Positions 22,442 to 32,740 of a stretch of DNA of 64,000 bases are shown here, piece by piece. Each line of letters begins with the position of its first letter. Positions within the stretch are counted from its first letter, which is position 1. The position numbers and the translations under genes are program-made. Source of the DNA: Closterium sp. NIES-65. Lineage: Eukaryota > Streptophyta > Zygnematophyceae > Desmidiales > Closteriaceae. The notes below the pieces were generated by a model, which had not been told where the DNA came from, did no database searches, and saw nothing but the letters and a program-made list of their open reading frames with translations. The DNA is taken from contig CANXME010002010.1 in NCBI GenBank assembly GCA_948144175.1, positions 1,860,001 through 1,924,000 of the forward strand, read 5' to 3'.

Positions 22442-22565
22442 TGTGAAGAAACAGGAATGAATTAACTAGCACAATGTTGGGTATAAGTAGGAAACCCTAG
22501 GAAGTTGTACCCCTTAGTGTCTACCCCACTATAGCCTAGACAAGCTAGAGAATAAATGTTTGACA
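22442..22565 (-). repeat. E4 5' LTR (124 bp)
   Basis: On the minus strand it starts TGTCAAACATTTATTC and ends CTTCACA and is followed at once by TGGTATAGAGC (PBS, 22431-22441, complementary in type to initiator tRNA-Met). It carries the shared blocks TATAGTGGGGTAG, GGGGTACAA and CCTACTTATACC. Confidence 0.85.
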
Positions 22566-22768
22566 GTTGGCTACCGAGCTGCGGAGATTAACTACCTAGG
22601 TGGGAGGTTATGAGGGCAGGGCGGAAGCCAACGAGGGTAGAGTCAGAGTGAGATGTGCAGTTGCTAGTAAATGACGACATGTTATATCATGAAGGACTGG
22701 CAGTGTAGGAACCAGGAGTGCGTGGTAGCTTCGAAAATTGCTAGAAGCAGGGGTTGTCTAGAAAGATT
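22566..22768. other. Spacer between E4 and E5
   Basis: About 200 bp of ordinary-composition sequence with no ORF or element match seen. It ends at the TAACA target duplication of E5 (22769-22773). Confidence 0.5.
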
Positions 22769-22773
22769 TAACA

Positions 22774-22909
22774 TGTGGAGAATAGAGCGAGAATGAATGA
22801 ACTATGAGTGAAGTGAGTACAAATGGCAAAAACCTAATTGGGTTGTACCCCCTATGGTATACCCCACTGTAGCCTACACAACAGCATAAGCTACATATAT
22901 GTTCTGACA
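22774..22909 (-). repeat. E5 3' LTR (136 bp)
   Basis: Minus strand TGTCAGAACATATATGTAG to ATTCTCCACA. Preceded by CCCCCACTTTGCCTATGGGG-type sequence (polypurine region). 135 of 136 bases match the 5' LTR by my count. Confidence 0.94.
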
Positions 22910-23117
22910 CACCCCCATAGGCAAAGTGGGGGAGAACAAGGGGTCACAAGACCAGTCAAGCAAAGCAAAGGAAAGCTCAGGGTGGATCACGAAGTCACCA
23001 CACAGTCCGAGCACAAGAGCAAGGCCACAAGGCCAGTTCACATGCAGGAGTACACACATATATATATAAAGCTAGACAAGCAAGAGCAGGTATATATATG
23101 TGACAGTACAAGTAAAG

Positions 23118-25600
23118 TCAAGAGGAGAGCAAGTGAGGCAAGACAGGCACAAGACCCAGCTGGGTGCAGAAGCGCTGATGGTCACAAGGCGCGAGTGCCT
23201 TGGTGAACACATCAGCAGTGTTGGCCTCAGAGGCCACGTACGCAAGCCGCAACTGTCCACGCTGCTGTAGCTCACGAGCAAGGAAGTAGCGAAGAGCAAT
23301 GTGCTTCGTTCTGTGCTCCAGACGCAGCTCTCGACACAAGGCCAGCATGGCCTTGTTGTCTACGTACAGCACTGGAGGAGAACGAGGCGGCTCTCCAAGG
23401 TCAGTCAGCAGGTAGGTGAGCCAGCGAAGCTCCTGTGCAGCCATGGCCCCTGCGTAGATCTCAGCCTCACAACTCGAGCTGAGAACCGAAGACGAGCGGG
23501 TAGCCCGCCACGAGACAGAGCCGGAGCCAAGGCTGAAGGTGTAACCCTGTGACGACCGCTGCGTAGCCTGGTCGTCAGCCCAAGAAGCGTCCGCGTGACC
23601 TGTAAGTACCACTGGACTCCGCCCTCCAAGCACTAGCCCCATGCCCGACGTACTGCACAGGTAGCGCAATACCCTCTTCGCTGCAGCCATGTGCTCTGGT
23701 CGGTGTCTCCCAGGAGCAACATAGCGTGCAAGAGTGCTAAGAGGGTATGCAAGGTCAGGTCGTGTGCAGGTCATCAGGTACATGAGGCAGCCAACAAGCT
23801 CTGGGTACAAGCCACTCGACTCTACGGACTCATCCGAAGGCAGAGCTGAGAGCGAGTGGCGAGTAGACAGAGGAGTGGCCTGAGGCGAGGAGTACGTGAA
23901 GCCGAAGCGCTGAAGGACCTGCTGCACCATGTGTGACTGAGTCAAGGTAATGGTGCGGCGTGCTCTGTCCCGAGTGATCTGCAAGCCAAGGTAGCTGCGC
24001 AGTTCACCCAGGTCTGTGCACGTGTGTCTCTTCAGTAGCTCGGACTTCACGTAGGCGAGTCCAGCAGTGTCCGCTGTGGCAAAGACCAAGTCGTCGACGT
24101 ACACGAGAATGTAGAACGGCGGCAGTGAAGTGTCGGTGCGCAGAAACAGCGACGGGTCAGCAGTAGAAGGAGCAAACCCAAGGGCCGCAAGTGTAGTCCT
24201 CAGTGTGTCGTGCCACTCACGTGGTGCCTGGCGGAGACCGTAGACTGGCCGTCGGAGGCTCCACAGGGTGCCAGGAGGGAAAGTCCCAGTGAAGCCAGGT
24301 GGACGGCGCAGCCAGATCTCCTCGAGCAGGCTCCCCTGCAAGAACGCAGTACTGAAGTCGAGAGAGTGAAGCTTGTAGTCGCGCTGAGCGGCTATGTGCA
24401 GCAGCACCCGAAGAGTGGTCATCTTCGGGGTGGGAGAGAAGGTCTGAAAGTAGTCAACTCCCTGCCGCTGACTGAAGCCACGAGCGACATACCGCGCCTT
24501 GAAAACAGGTGGAGAGCCCGGCGGCCGCTTCACCCTAGAGATCCACATGCCACTGACGATGTTCGCCCCAGGAGGGGGAACCGCGTCAACGTAGGTGCCT
24601 GTGGACTTCCAGGAAGCCATCTCTGCATCCATAGCTGCCTGCCACTTAGAGGAGTAGGGACCCTCTACGGCCTCCGCGTAAGGGCGCGGAGTCGGGATGT
24701 CTAGTGCATCCGGGTCTCCCTCAGGAGCAAGCAGTACAGACGCGAGATGAGGTGCAGCAGCAGCCAGACACTTGAACTCCTCCTGCCTGTCCTCTAGGAC
24801 GTCCGTGCCAAGAGCACACTCACCCCCGACGGACGGAGGACAGACAGACGCAGACTCAGCGACAAGACTAGCAGCGTAGTCTAGACGACAGCGAGCAGCA
24901 AAGTCGACGAGCTTAGCGACAAGAGCAGACGCAGCAGCGGACTCAAAAGAGGGGTCACTGACGACAGTAGCAAGCAGACGCGTGACAGTAGGACTGGCAG
25001 CACGAAGGGAGTTCGACTTTGGGTCGGTAAGCACAGGAAGGGAGGACTCAGAAGGAGAAGGCAAAAGGGCACGAAGAGGAGCAGTGGACGGACGCAGGGA
25101 CATCCGGTGCGTGCCAGGGATAGGAGGAGGACGCGGACGCGAACCACGACCACTAGCGCGGGCAGCACGAACAGGCGACGCGGGACGAGACACAGGCTCA
25201 CGACGCTCAGCAAGACCTCCAGTAGGACCAGTGTAAGGAGAGGGAGCAGGCAGTGGGGAGGTAGGCTCTAGCAGTGACTGCGACTGGACATGCTGTGGAC
25301 ACTCTACCGGAGGAGAAAGACCAAGAACCTGCTGCAGAAGCGGAACGAAGTACGGCCGAGGCCGCGCGGCAGCTCCAGACTCAGCAGGGACAGCACCAGC
25401 ACCCTCAGCGGCAGCACCAGCGCCACCAACACCTCCAGCGGCAGGACCTCCAGCAGCACCAGCAGCAGAACCACCGTCAGGACAGACAACAGCAGACTCA
25501 GCACCAACGCCCTCAGCAGCCCCAGCTCCAGTAGGACCCGCAGGCGTAGCACCTCCGGGACCGGCGGCACCAGTACCCTCGAGTCGAAGAAGCTCCAGCT
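23118..25600 (-). CDS. E5 reverse transcriptase and RNase H, intact frame
   Basis: The frame is open without a stop to 23118 (and backwards to 26006 through out-of-frame linker). RT blocks: WQAAMDAEMASWKSTGTY, RVKRPPGSPPVFKARYVARG, SLDFSTAFLQGSLLEEIWLR, GLRQAPREWHDTL, YVDDLVFATAD near 24090, SYLGLQITRDRARR, MTCTRPDLAYPLSTLARY. RNase H: GHADASWADDQATQ, SSCEAEIYAGAMAAQELRW, YVDNKAMLALC, then ASEANTADVFTKALAP. All catalytic carboxylates expected for copia RT (D in LDFSTAF, DD in YVDD) and the RNase H acidic residues are present. It lacks its own start and would be made as part of a polyprotein. Confidence 0.92.
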
Positions 25601-26562
25601 CCAGCAGTACGCCTCCAGCGGCAAGCAAACCACTCGCGCAGCTCCTGTGGAGAAAGGGGCTCCCGCCGAAACGCAGCACCAGGAGAAACCCCAGGCTCAG
25701 CAGCTCCAGACGTAGCACCCCCAGGCTCAGCAGCCCCAGACTCAGCACCCCCAGGCTCAGCAGCTCCAGACTCAGCACCCCCAGGCTTTGCAGCTCCAGC
25801 TCCAGTAGGACCCGCAGGCCCAGCAGCTCCGGGACCGGCAGCACCACCCGGCTCAGCACCCCCAGCAGCAGCACCCCCAAGCTCAGCACCCCCCGGCCTC
25901 GCACCCCTAGGCTCAGCACCCCCAGCAGCAGCACCCCCAAGCTCAGCACCCGCAGGCGTAGCACCCCCAGACTCTGCACCCGCAGCAGGACCAGACTCAG
26001 CAGCAACCTCGACTGGCTCGACTGTGTCTACCTGGGACACACCTGAAGGGGCAGGAACCTGAGGGGGGAGGGGGTCTACCGGGGGGGGAACTGGCACCAG
26101 GAAATCCGGTGGGGGGGGGAGGGAAGGAGTACGGTAGGGGAAGAGGCAGTAGAAGGGGACTGACTCGTCGAACGTGACGTCCTGGGAGGACAGAACACGA
26201 CGAGAGGAGGGGTGGTAGAACTGCCACCCTGGAGCGTCAGGGGGGAAGCCAAGGAAGACACAGGGAGCAGCACGGGGGGACAGCTTGTCCGCAGACAAGT
26301 CGCGGACAAACGCCCGAGATCCCCAGACACGGAACGCAGACGCATCGCCGACCTTCCCCGTCCACAGTAACACTGGGGACATATCGGGCCGAGAGACCCT
26401 GGGGTGAAGGTTGAGCTGATGCGCCGCGTACCGAACCGCAAACGGCCACAAAAAATGGGGTGCAGCCGCATGCATCATGGACGTACGAGCGACATCCATG
26501 ACCATGCCAATGCGGCGCTCAGCAATCCCATTTTGCTGTGGAGTGTCCGGAAGCGTAAAGGT
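25590..26562 (-). pseudogene. E5 integrase C-terminal half and linker
   Basis: It is in the same frame as the preceding segment after the TAG. It begins FTLPDTPQQNGIAERRIG (catalytic Glu kept), VMDVARTSMMHAAAPH, then FRVWGSRAFVRDLSADKLS and VTFDESVPFYCLFPYRT, the usual copia integrase C-terminal blocks. The linker has GGAEPGG-type repeats and LSPQELREWFACRW. This frame ends at 25513; the RT frame is shifted, with the switch near 25590-25620. Confidence 0.86.
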
Positions 26563-26565
26563 CTA

Positions 26566-28179
26566 GCGGATCCCCTGTGCACGACAGTAGTCTCGCAAAA
26601 GGCGAGAGGAGAACTCCCCACCTCGGTCAGAGTGCAGACGCAGAACAGGAAAGTCCGAGCCGAAGCTCCTCCTGAGCTGGAGACGAGCCTCGCGGATCCA
26701 GTCGATCAGCACCTCAGTGACAGCACCCTTGCTGCGCAAGGGGAAGACTGTGGTGTAACACGAGTAGTCGTCAACCACCAACAGGAAGTAGCGCTCGTGA
26801 CCCTGCCCACGGACGGGGGCCGGGCCCCACACGTCCATGTGAAGTGTCTGCAGAGGAGCCTCTGTCGGGGGAAACTGGGAGGAGTGAGGAGCAGCCCTGA
26901 GGCGCCCCTCGACACAGGGGACACAGGAAGGTCCTGGTCCCGAAGGAAGGGGAGGGAGAGACTGGGGAAGACCAGAGACAAGGACACGGGAAGCCATGCC
27001 CCGAAGACGGGGCAAGGAGGGGTGGCCAAGACGGTGCTGCCACAGGAGAGTCTCGTGAGACAAGAGGCGACACGAGCAGGGGGCAGACTCAGGACCAGAC
27101 CTGGACGCAGCAGCAAACACCTGACCTGACGCTGCTACCTGACCGGACGCAGGGACAGGAGGAGACTCAGTGGTCAGGGTGTAGAGGCTCGACCCCGGCC
27201 GACGCGAGAACGTGGCCAGGTGCCGGCGTGTGCGTGCGTCCGTGCAGTGGGTCATCCGCTGACTCGCAGGAGTGAACTTGTGAACCCCCGCATCCTGCAG
27301 GTCTGCACCACTCACCAAGTTCGTCGAGAACGAGGGGAGGTACAGGCCAGACAGGGTGCCCGAGGGGGCAGCCGGACACGGGAGGACAGTGGAAAAGTGA
27401 GCGAGGACAGGACCCCCAGAGGGGTCAGCCAGGGAGACTGCAACAGGCCGACCAAGCGGCGTGAGTGTGGTGCAGTCCCGAAAGAAGGAGCGAGAAGCCC
27501 CAGAGTCAAGTGTAAAGGTGAGGGAGGCCGAAGCCAACGTGGTACCTGAGAGCGCAGCCTCACCCGCACCTGAGGAAGCAGACTCACTAGCACCTAGAGC
27601 AGCAGCCGCACCTGTACCTGGAGCAGGAGACTCACTAGCACCCAGAGCAGCAGCAGCCTCACCAGTAGCTAGAGCAGCAGGTCCTATACCCGGGTCAGGC
27701 GGTACGCACAGGTGACCGGCACGGTCAGCACTAGTAGGCAATGCATACATGGCAGTGAGAATAGCATCATAGTCAAGAGCAAATATATCTACCCTTTGCC
27801 TAAGCAACTCCACCCAGTCGGGGAGCTCAGCCTCGTCGCCAAACACGGTACGCCAGGCGTCGCTCAGACGGGCGAAGCAGCGGGACTGTGTATGACTAGG
27901 TGTCCCACAAGGCTGACCAGTCCGAGCACCAGTGAGAATCACGTAAGAGCAGCGAACAGAACTGAGAGACCCTCCACTCTGAGCGTACCACTCACAAGGC
28001 TGTTGAGGCGTGAGAGACGCGCGGGGGGGTTGCGGGAGCTGCATCTGGCTGCCACCAGTAGTAGAAGCAGCAGGAGTGGTAGAAGTAGTACCGCCACCAC
28101 CCCTACAGCCCCAACCAGCGTACCACTCACGCAGCTGCTGGGGCGTGAGGGACTCACGCAGACGTCGATGGGGCCGCAT
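26566..28179 (-). pseudogene. E5 gag C-terminus, protease and integrase N-terminal half
   Basis: The 538-codon ORF begins within gag; the UBN2-like region present in E4 is absent. Two REWYA-type motifs (SLTPQQLREWYAGWG; SLTPQQPCEWYAQSG) precede a Cys/His segment (CSYVILTGARTGQPCG). DYDAILTAMYALPTSADRAG follows. Protease FTLDSGASRSFF is intact near 27515. Pre-integrase HHRLGHPS-type zinc region reads QHRLGHPSLPRLRG. Integrase has HMDVWGPAPV, VVDDYSCYTTVFPL and LHSDRGGEFSSRLL before a TAG at 26563-26565, where the other copies have a Gln or similar codon before FTLP. Confidence 0.88.
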
Positions 28180-28654
28180 CTGGCTCCACTAGGAGAGGCA
28201 GGAGTAGGAGTAGCAGCAGTAAGGCAGGCAGCTAGGCAAGCCAAAAAGGGAGGCAGGCAGGCAAGCAGGCGACGCGCAGCGTGCTAGCAGGGCAGGGGCT
28301 CACCAGTGGTGGGTAGAGTAGGCTCGGCGACTCAGAGGCTCGGCAGCACGGCGGCTCTGCGGCTCGGGCGACTCGGGCGGCTCGGCGGCAGGGCGGCTCG
28401 GCAGCAACTGCAGCTCGGCAGCTCGGCGACCCGGCGGCGCGGCTGTAGGGCGGCTCGGCTGCTGGGAGGCTGGGGTGTAGAGCGGCTCGGCTGCAGGGCG
28501 GCTCGGCTGCTGGGAGGCTCGGGTGTAAAGCGGCTCGGCGGCGAGGCGGCTCGGCTGCAGGGCGGCTCGAGACGAAGGAGGAGGAGAAGTAGGGGAGACC
28601 ACACACCTGCCACCCCTCAACCCCCTCAGGTCGCCTCGACAGGCGACGGGAAAA

Positions 28655-28685
<31 letters not shown>

Positions 28686-28809
28686 GGCGGCTCGGGCGGC
28701 TCGGGCGGCTCAGGCGGCTCGGGCAGCTCGGGCAGTCAGCGGCACAGGCGGCTCGGGCGGCTCGGCTCCTCAGCTGCGCAGACGGCTCGGGCGGCTCAGG
28801 CTGCACGGC

Positions 28810-29415
28810 GGCTAACGGGCGGCGTGGGGGGCCAGGACGGCGGCGTGCAGCAGGGACGGGCGGTGCACGGGCTGTGTGAGGCCGGGACGGGCGCGCACGG
28901 GCGGCTAGGGGCCGGGACGGGCGCGCGCGGGTGGCTAGGGGCCGGGACGGGCGGCGCGCGGGCGGCTAGGGGCCTGAACGGGCAGCGCGCGAGCGGCTAG
29001 GGGCCGGGACGGGCAGCGCGCGGGCGGCTGAGGGCCGGGACGGGCGGCGCGCGGGCGGCTAGGGGCCTGAACGGGCGGCGCGCGAGCGGCTAGGGGCCAG
29101 GACGGGCGGCGCGCGGGCGGCTAGGGGCCTGAACGGGCGGCGCGCGAGCGGCTAGGGGCCGGGACGGGCGGCGCGCGGGTGGCTAGGGGCCTGAACGGGC
29201 GGCGCGCGAGCGGCTAGGGGCCGGGACGGGCGGCGCGCGGGCGGCTAGGGGCCTGAACGGGCGGCGCGCGAGCGGCTAGGGGCCGGGACGGGCGGCGCGC
29301 GGGCGGCTAAGGGCCGGGACGGGCGGCGCGCGGGCGGCTAGGGGCCTGAACGCGCGGCGCGCGGGCGGCTAGGGGCCGGGACAGGCGGCGCGCGGGCGGC
29401 TAGGGGCCTGCAGGA
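28810..29415 (-). repeat. 31-bp tandem repeats (62-bp dimers) in the E5 leader
   Basis: Two 31-bp monomers alternate on the plus strand: one with GGGCCGGGACGGGCGG, the other with GGGCCTGAACGGGCGG, each ending in GCGGCTAG. About 17 monomers are visible between roughly 28890 and 29410, with more degenerate copies before. No coding frame is supported. A plainer GGCTCGGCGG-type repeat and a run of 30 G (28655-28684) lie between this array and gag. Confidence 0.88.
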
Positions 29416-29439
29416 CAGGCCGAAAGAGTGAGAGCGAGG

Positions 29440-29525
29440 GCCCGGAGCGCGCTCCGGGCAGAAAAAAAAGTTTAAAAGTGGTGGGCCCTAAGCACAGTTC
29501 CCACGGGGGAACCTGCTCGATACCA
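29440..29525 (-). promoter_or_regulatory. E5 PBS and candidate RNA dimerisation/packaging region
   Basis: In transcript order: PBS (29525-29514); perfect hairpin GTTCCC-CCGT-GGGAAC (29512-29497); GGGCCC (29488-29483); a T-rich run; and the perfect 20-nt palindrome GCCCGGAGCGCGCTCCGGGC (29459-29440). E3, E4, NE-A and NE-B keep GGGCCC, T-run and GC palindrome in the same order. Retroviral dimer-initiation stems are also GC palindromes shortly after the PBS; assigning that role here is inference. Confidence 0.55.
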
Positions 29526-29661
29526 TGTGGAGAATAGAGCGAGAATGAATAAACTATGAGTGAAGTGAGTACAAATGGCAAAAACCTAATTGGGTTGTAC
29601 CCCCTATGGTATACCCCACTGTAGCCTACACAACAGCATAAGCTACATATATGTTCTGACA
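29526..29661 (-). repeat. E5 5' LTR (136 bp)
   Basis: Minus strand TGTCAGAACATATATGTAG to ATTCTCCACA, followed by PBS TGGTATCGAGCA (29514-29525). TAACA target duplication lies just outside at 29662-29666. Confidence 0.94.
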
Positions 29662-29666
29662 TAACA

Positions 29667-30480
29667 ATGGCGGAACTTCTAGATGTAGAGCGCGTGAAGC
29701 AGCCAAGAGCTAGGGAGACATGGTCATTAGCTTACTGAGACTTAAACGGAAGACCCAACTTACAAACTGTCGTGCAGGTTTGAAAATGGCATGATTGCAG
29801 GGAGCATTTGTATGGCAAGGCAGAGGGTTTGAACGGGGGAGGGGGGTGGGGGCGCATTAAGTGAGTTGAGGTTTGGTGTGCTGATGTGTGGATAATGAAG
29901 GCTATGAGTGTTGATTTTGTTTTTGTGTGCCTACAACCATTGGTTGGGACGATTCGATAGGCTCATCTAAGTCGTTTTGGAGATATGGGTGGTTACTACA
30001 GGTGTGATGTGGCACGTTTTAACATTAGGTTGGGGTGATCTACTAGTCTTGGCAGCTATGATTGGTTTGCTTTCATCACTTACCAAGCTTACGTGTACAT
30101 TTGGCGCTGCACTGAATGGAAAATTTTGTATTATGTGTTCATGATATCAATGACATTTGTTTCCTTGTTTTTGCTTTCCTCGCTAGTTGTCGTGTGGTTT
30201 CGCCAGTTTCGTGAAACTTTTCACGGACATGGTTTGGTGAACTGGGTCAGCAACGCAGTCATGAATTGCATACAAGCGCTCTGAACCACTTTTAATTTCA
30301 AATCCAACCAACCCACCCGAGCGTGTTTGCAACTAACAGCTTCGCGTCACTCGGATGTAACTGTCGCGTGACTTTTCTACTACAGATCTGTCCAACCTTT
30401 GTGTGACATCACTGTCACATTTTAGCTAGGATGTTTTGTATGTGTTCAGAGGCTTTCTGTAAGCATTTTTGTAGAAAAAA
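29667..30480. other. Intergenic stretch without supported genes
   Basis: AT-richer sequence after the E5 target duplication. I see no convincing ORF, domain or repeat. A short open frame at 30093-30284 has no recognisable feature. Confidence 0.5.
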
Positions 30481-30518
30481 CCTACGGGAGCCAAATTTTT
30501 ACGTTTGGCTTTTCCGCG

Positions 30519-31830
30519 ATGAACGCGGACAACCTCACCTCAACCCCCGACAGACACGCTGGCTCGAATTTCTCATATCGAACTTCCATTACACGGTCAC
30601 CTATAAAAAAGGGTGCTTCAAACGTCGCCGACGCACTGACCCGCCCGACTGCCCAAATACATGCTTTTTTACTCACCCATACGAGCCCACTGCTCACGGG
30701 ACTATTTACCCACGGTTTCCAGACCAACCCATTCTTCACAGGAGGAAACTCGCAACAGTTTGCTGCAGCAAGAGGGATTTAATCAGTAAAATCCGGTACC
30801 AATTGCATCTCGGTACAAGGCTACACCCTACTGTGAGAGTTACTTCTATAGGAGGCATATAACAGAGTTACCTCAGGATACTTCGAGGTCGAATAAACAC
30901 GACAGTAGCTGCAACGGTACTATTACTGGCACGAGATGTTGACCGACGTGCAAGGACACGTGGCATCATGACCCATCTGCCAGCTCATGAAGTCGTCACG
31001 GCAACGACCGGCATGGCAGTTGCAGTCGATACCACCCCCAGAGCGTGCTTGGCAGCATGTGACGACGTTCTTCGTCACGGGGCTACCGGCTGGGGCGAGT
31101 GGGAATGACGCGATCCTGGTCGTCGTGGATCGACTGACGAAGATGGCCCATTTTGCAACTTGCAAAAAAGCAATCTCAGCCGAAGAAGCAGCCCGACTCT
31201 TCATTGCCGCAGTTGTTCGAATGCACGGGATACCCACGCCGATCATCAATGACTGCGACACAAAATTCACCAGCAACTTTTGGAGGAACATGTGGCAACA
31301 GTTCGGCACGCAACTGCAAATCAGCTTATCGTACCACCCCGAAGCCGACGGTCACATAGAGCGGACCAATCAGACCATGGAGCAGTTAAACCGAACCACG
31401 TGCGACGACCTGGCAATTTGGGAGCAGCAGTTGTCGCTCATCGAGTTCGCGTATAACAGCTCCACGTCAGCCACGACCCAACAGTCACACTTCTACCTCA
31501 ACTACGACCATAACCCAACAATGTCCATGACGCGGAGCCTCGACAACCTAGTTCCACGTGCGCAACAGTTTGCCGAGATTTTACAAGCAGCCCGGACCCG
31601 AACAGCAAAAGTCATTAAAAAATTCAAGTGTTATCGCTAAGTGCAACGCCGATCGCCACCACCGCTCCGTTATGTACCAACCCGACGACCTCGTTTTACT
31701 CGACACCCAGAATCTGCCTGCCCATCACCCCAAAGTTACGCCCCTGAATTTGCTGGCCATTTCGCATCAGCCACATGATCACCCCCGTTACCACCCACCT
31801 CCTCCTGCCCGCTGAGTGTTACGTCAACCC
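30519..31830 (+). pseudogene. Ty3/gypsy pol remnant (RNase H end, integrase)
   Basis: RWLEFLISNFHYTVTYKKG and, in another frame, SNVADALTRP are the usual end of Ty3 RNase H, so a frameshift lies near 30610. The integrase ORF 30987-31640 has WQHVTTFFVTGLPAGASG, ILVVVDRLTKMAHFATCKKA, HGIPTPIINDCDTKFTSNFW, LSYHPEADGHIERTNQTMEQ and IEFAYNSSTSATT. The first catalytic Asp, normally in MDFVTGLP, is replaced (TFFVTGLP); the second Asp and the Glu remain. The C-terminal piece DDLVLLDTQNLPAHHPKV follows after a frame change at 31640. Not functional. Confidence 0.85.
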
Positions 31831-32115
31831 CTCCTTCGACGCCCTTACGTCCCATCCACGAGCCAAATGCCTCGCAACCGCTCGTGAAGAATGACACGTC
31901 CGCCCATAAAGCCGGCCATCAGCCCCAAGATCATCTTGAGCCACCGCGTCCGTGACCTACGTGAATCACGTCGCGTCGAGTTCCTAATACGGTGAAAAGA
32001 CCGCACACCTACAGAAGACAATTGGGTACCTCTGGATAAAAGCGAGAACCGCCCTGTCACCGAGTATCTGCGCAGCCAAAATTTTCGAGATTTCCTTGGG
32101 GATGGGGGGGGGTAG

Positions 32116-32740
32116 TGTAAGGAAAATTCAATTTCCTTACTCCGCACCCCCTGTTTACCTCGTGCATGATTGTTCCTGCCAACAGTAAACTGTTACCACT
32201 TGGGACACTCGCTTCGACTACTGCTCTCGCCACTGTTCACATCGCAATCCAACCTCACGGCTCGATTGGTAACCCGTGCTCCGGTCCTCCACCTCGACTC
32301 CATGCCCGTCTCTCACCCCTCATTTCATGCGTTACCATTACCACGCTAGTTCGCTATATAACATTCGTTTGTTCGTTAGCTCAATGGACTGTTTTTGCTT
32401 AGATAGTGCAATCTACGTTCGCTCGCTCAATTGCACTCGTAACATGTGGAATATTTCTGTAATGAATACGAATTCATTACTGTAGAGGCTGCTCCTAGCG
32501 AGTACAGCCCCGAGCACTTCGCGCCAGTTTTGAGGTTCGGCCTACACTTCGGCCCGAACCACCCCCGAGTCGCCTCGCACCAATCGCGACACTTCCAACC
32601 CATCCACGTCCCGAGGTCCTCGCCTACCACGTTTTCGACCCTATAAATGCATGCTTCTATCATTCTCGTCATTCTGTATTCGACATCCTTTTTATAAAGT
32701 CTTCCGCGCACTCTTCTTAGTACAACTCATAACACTTTCA
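32116..32740 (+). repeat. Probable 3' LTR of the Ty3/gypsy remnant
   Basis: It starts TGTAAGGAAAATTCAATTTCC immediately after GATGGGGGGGGGTAG, a good polypurine tract. It contains two TATA-like boxes, CTATATAACA (about 32353) and CCTATAAATGCATGC (about 32640). No partner LTR exists in the window, so the end (a CATAACA near 32735) is a guess. Confidence 0.55.

Larger units (their letters stand above)
15095..22565 (-). mobile_element. E4: Ty1/copia element with two nested insertions, 3' truncated
   Basis: On the minus strand it has a 5' LTR (22442-22565), PBS, GC-rich leader, the fullest gag in the window, protease, integrase and linker. NE-B (17748-19046) splits the integrase core and NE-A (15707-17225) splits the linker. 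E4 ends near 15095 without RT, RNase H or 3' LTR. With both insertions removed, the coding order reads through. The base after the LTR begins GTTGG, but no matching duplication can be tested because the 3' end is lost. Confidence 0.9.
22774..29661 (-). mobile_element. E5: complete, recent Ty1/copia element (6888 bp)
   Basis: LTRs at 22774-22909 (3') and 29526-29661 (5') are both 136 bp and differ at one base (GAATGAATG versus GAATGAATA). TAACA at 22769-22773 and 29662-29666 is an exact target duplication. On the minus strand: LTR, PBS, hairpins, 31-bp repeat leader, gag C-terminal part only, protease, integrase, linker, RT, RNase H, polypurine region, LTR. The N-terminal gag seen in E4 is missing, one TAG interrupts integrase, and one frame change lies in the linker. 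Structure is that of a young insertion; coding capacity is that of a defective one. Confidence 0.96.
30500..32740 (+). mobile_element. Ty3/gypsy-type LTR retrotransposon remnant
   Basis: The order is RNase H C-terminus, degraded integrase N-terminus, integrase core, integrase C-terminal region, purine tract, then a probable 3' LTR from 32116. No RT, protease, gag or 5' LTR. Motifs VVVDRLTKMAHF and ERTNQTMEQ are typical of Ty3/gypsy chromovirus-like integrases, distinct from the copia block. Base composition is also lower in GC than the copia copies. The right limit is uncertain. Confidence 0.85.

Noticed and set aside
25590..25620. Programmed ribosomal frameshift between E5 integrase and RT
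   Set aside because: E2 keeps integrase and RT in one frame, so the E5 switch is more likely a simple indel in repeats.
28810..29415. 31-bp repeats as a CRISPR array or centromeric satellite
   Set aside because: No spacers, and the array is bounded by the E5 LTR/PBS and gag, so it belongs to the element leader.
30093..30284. 63-aa hydrophobic ORF
   Set aside because: No homology, no start context or neighbouring exon; expected by chance in AT-rich DNA.
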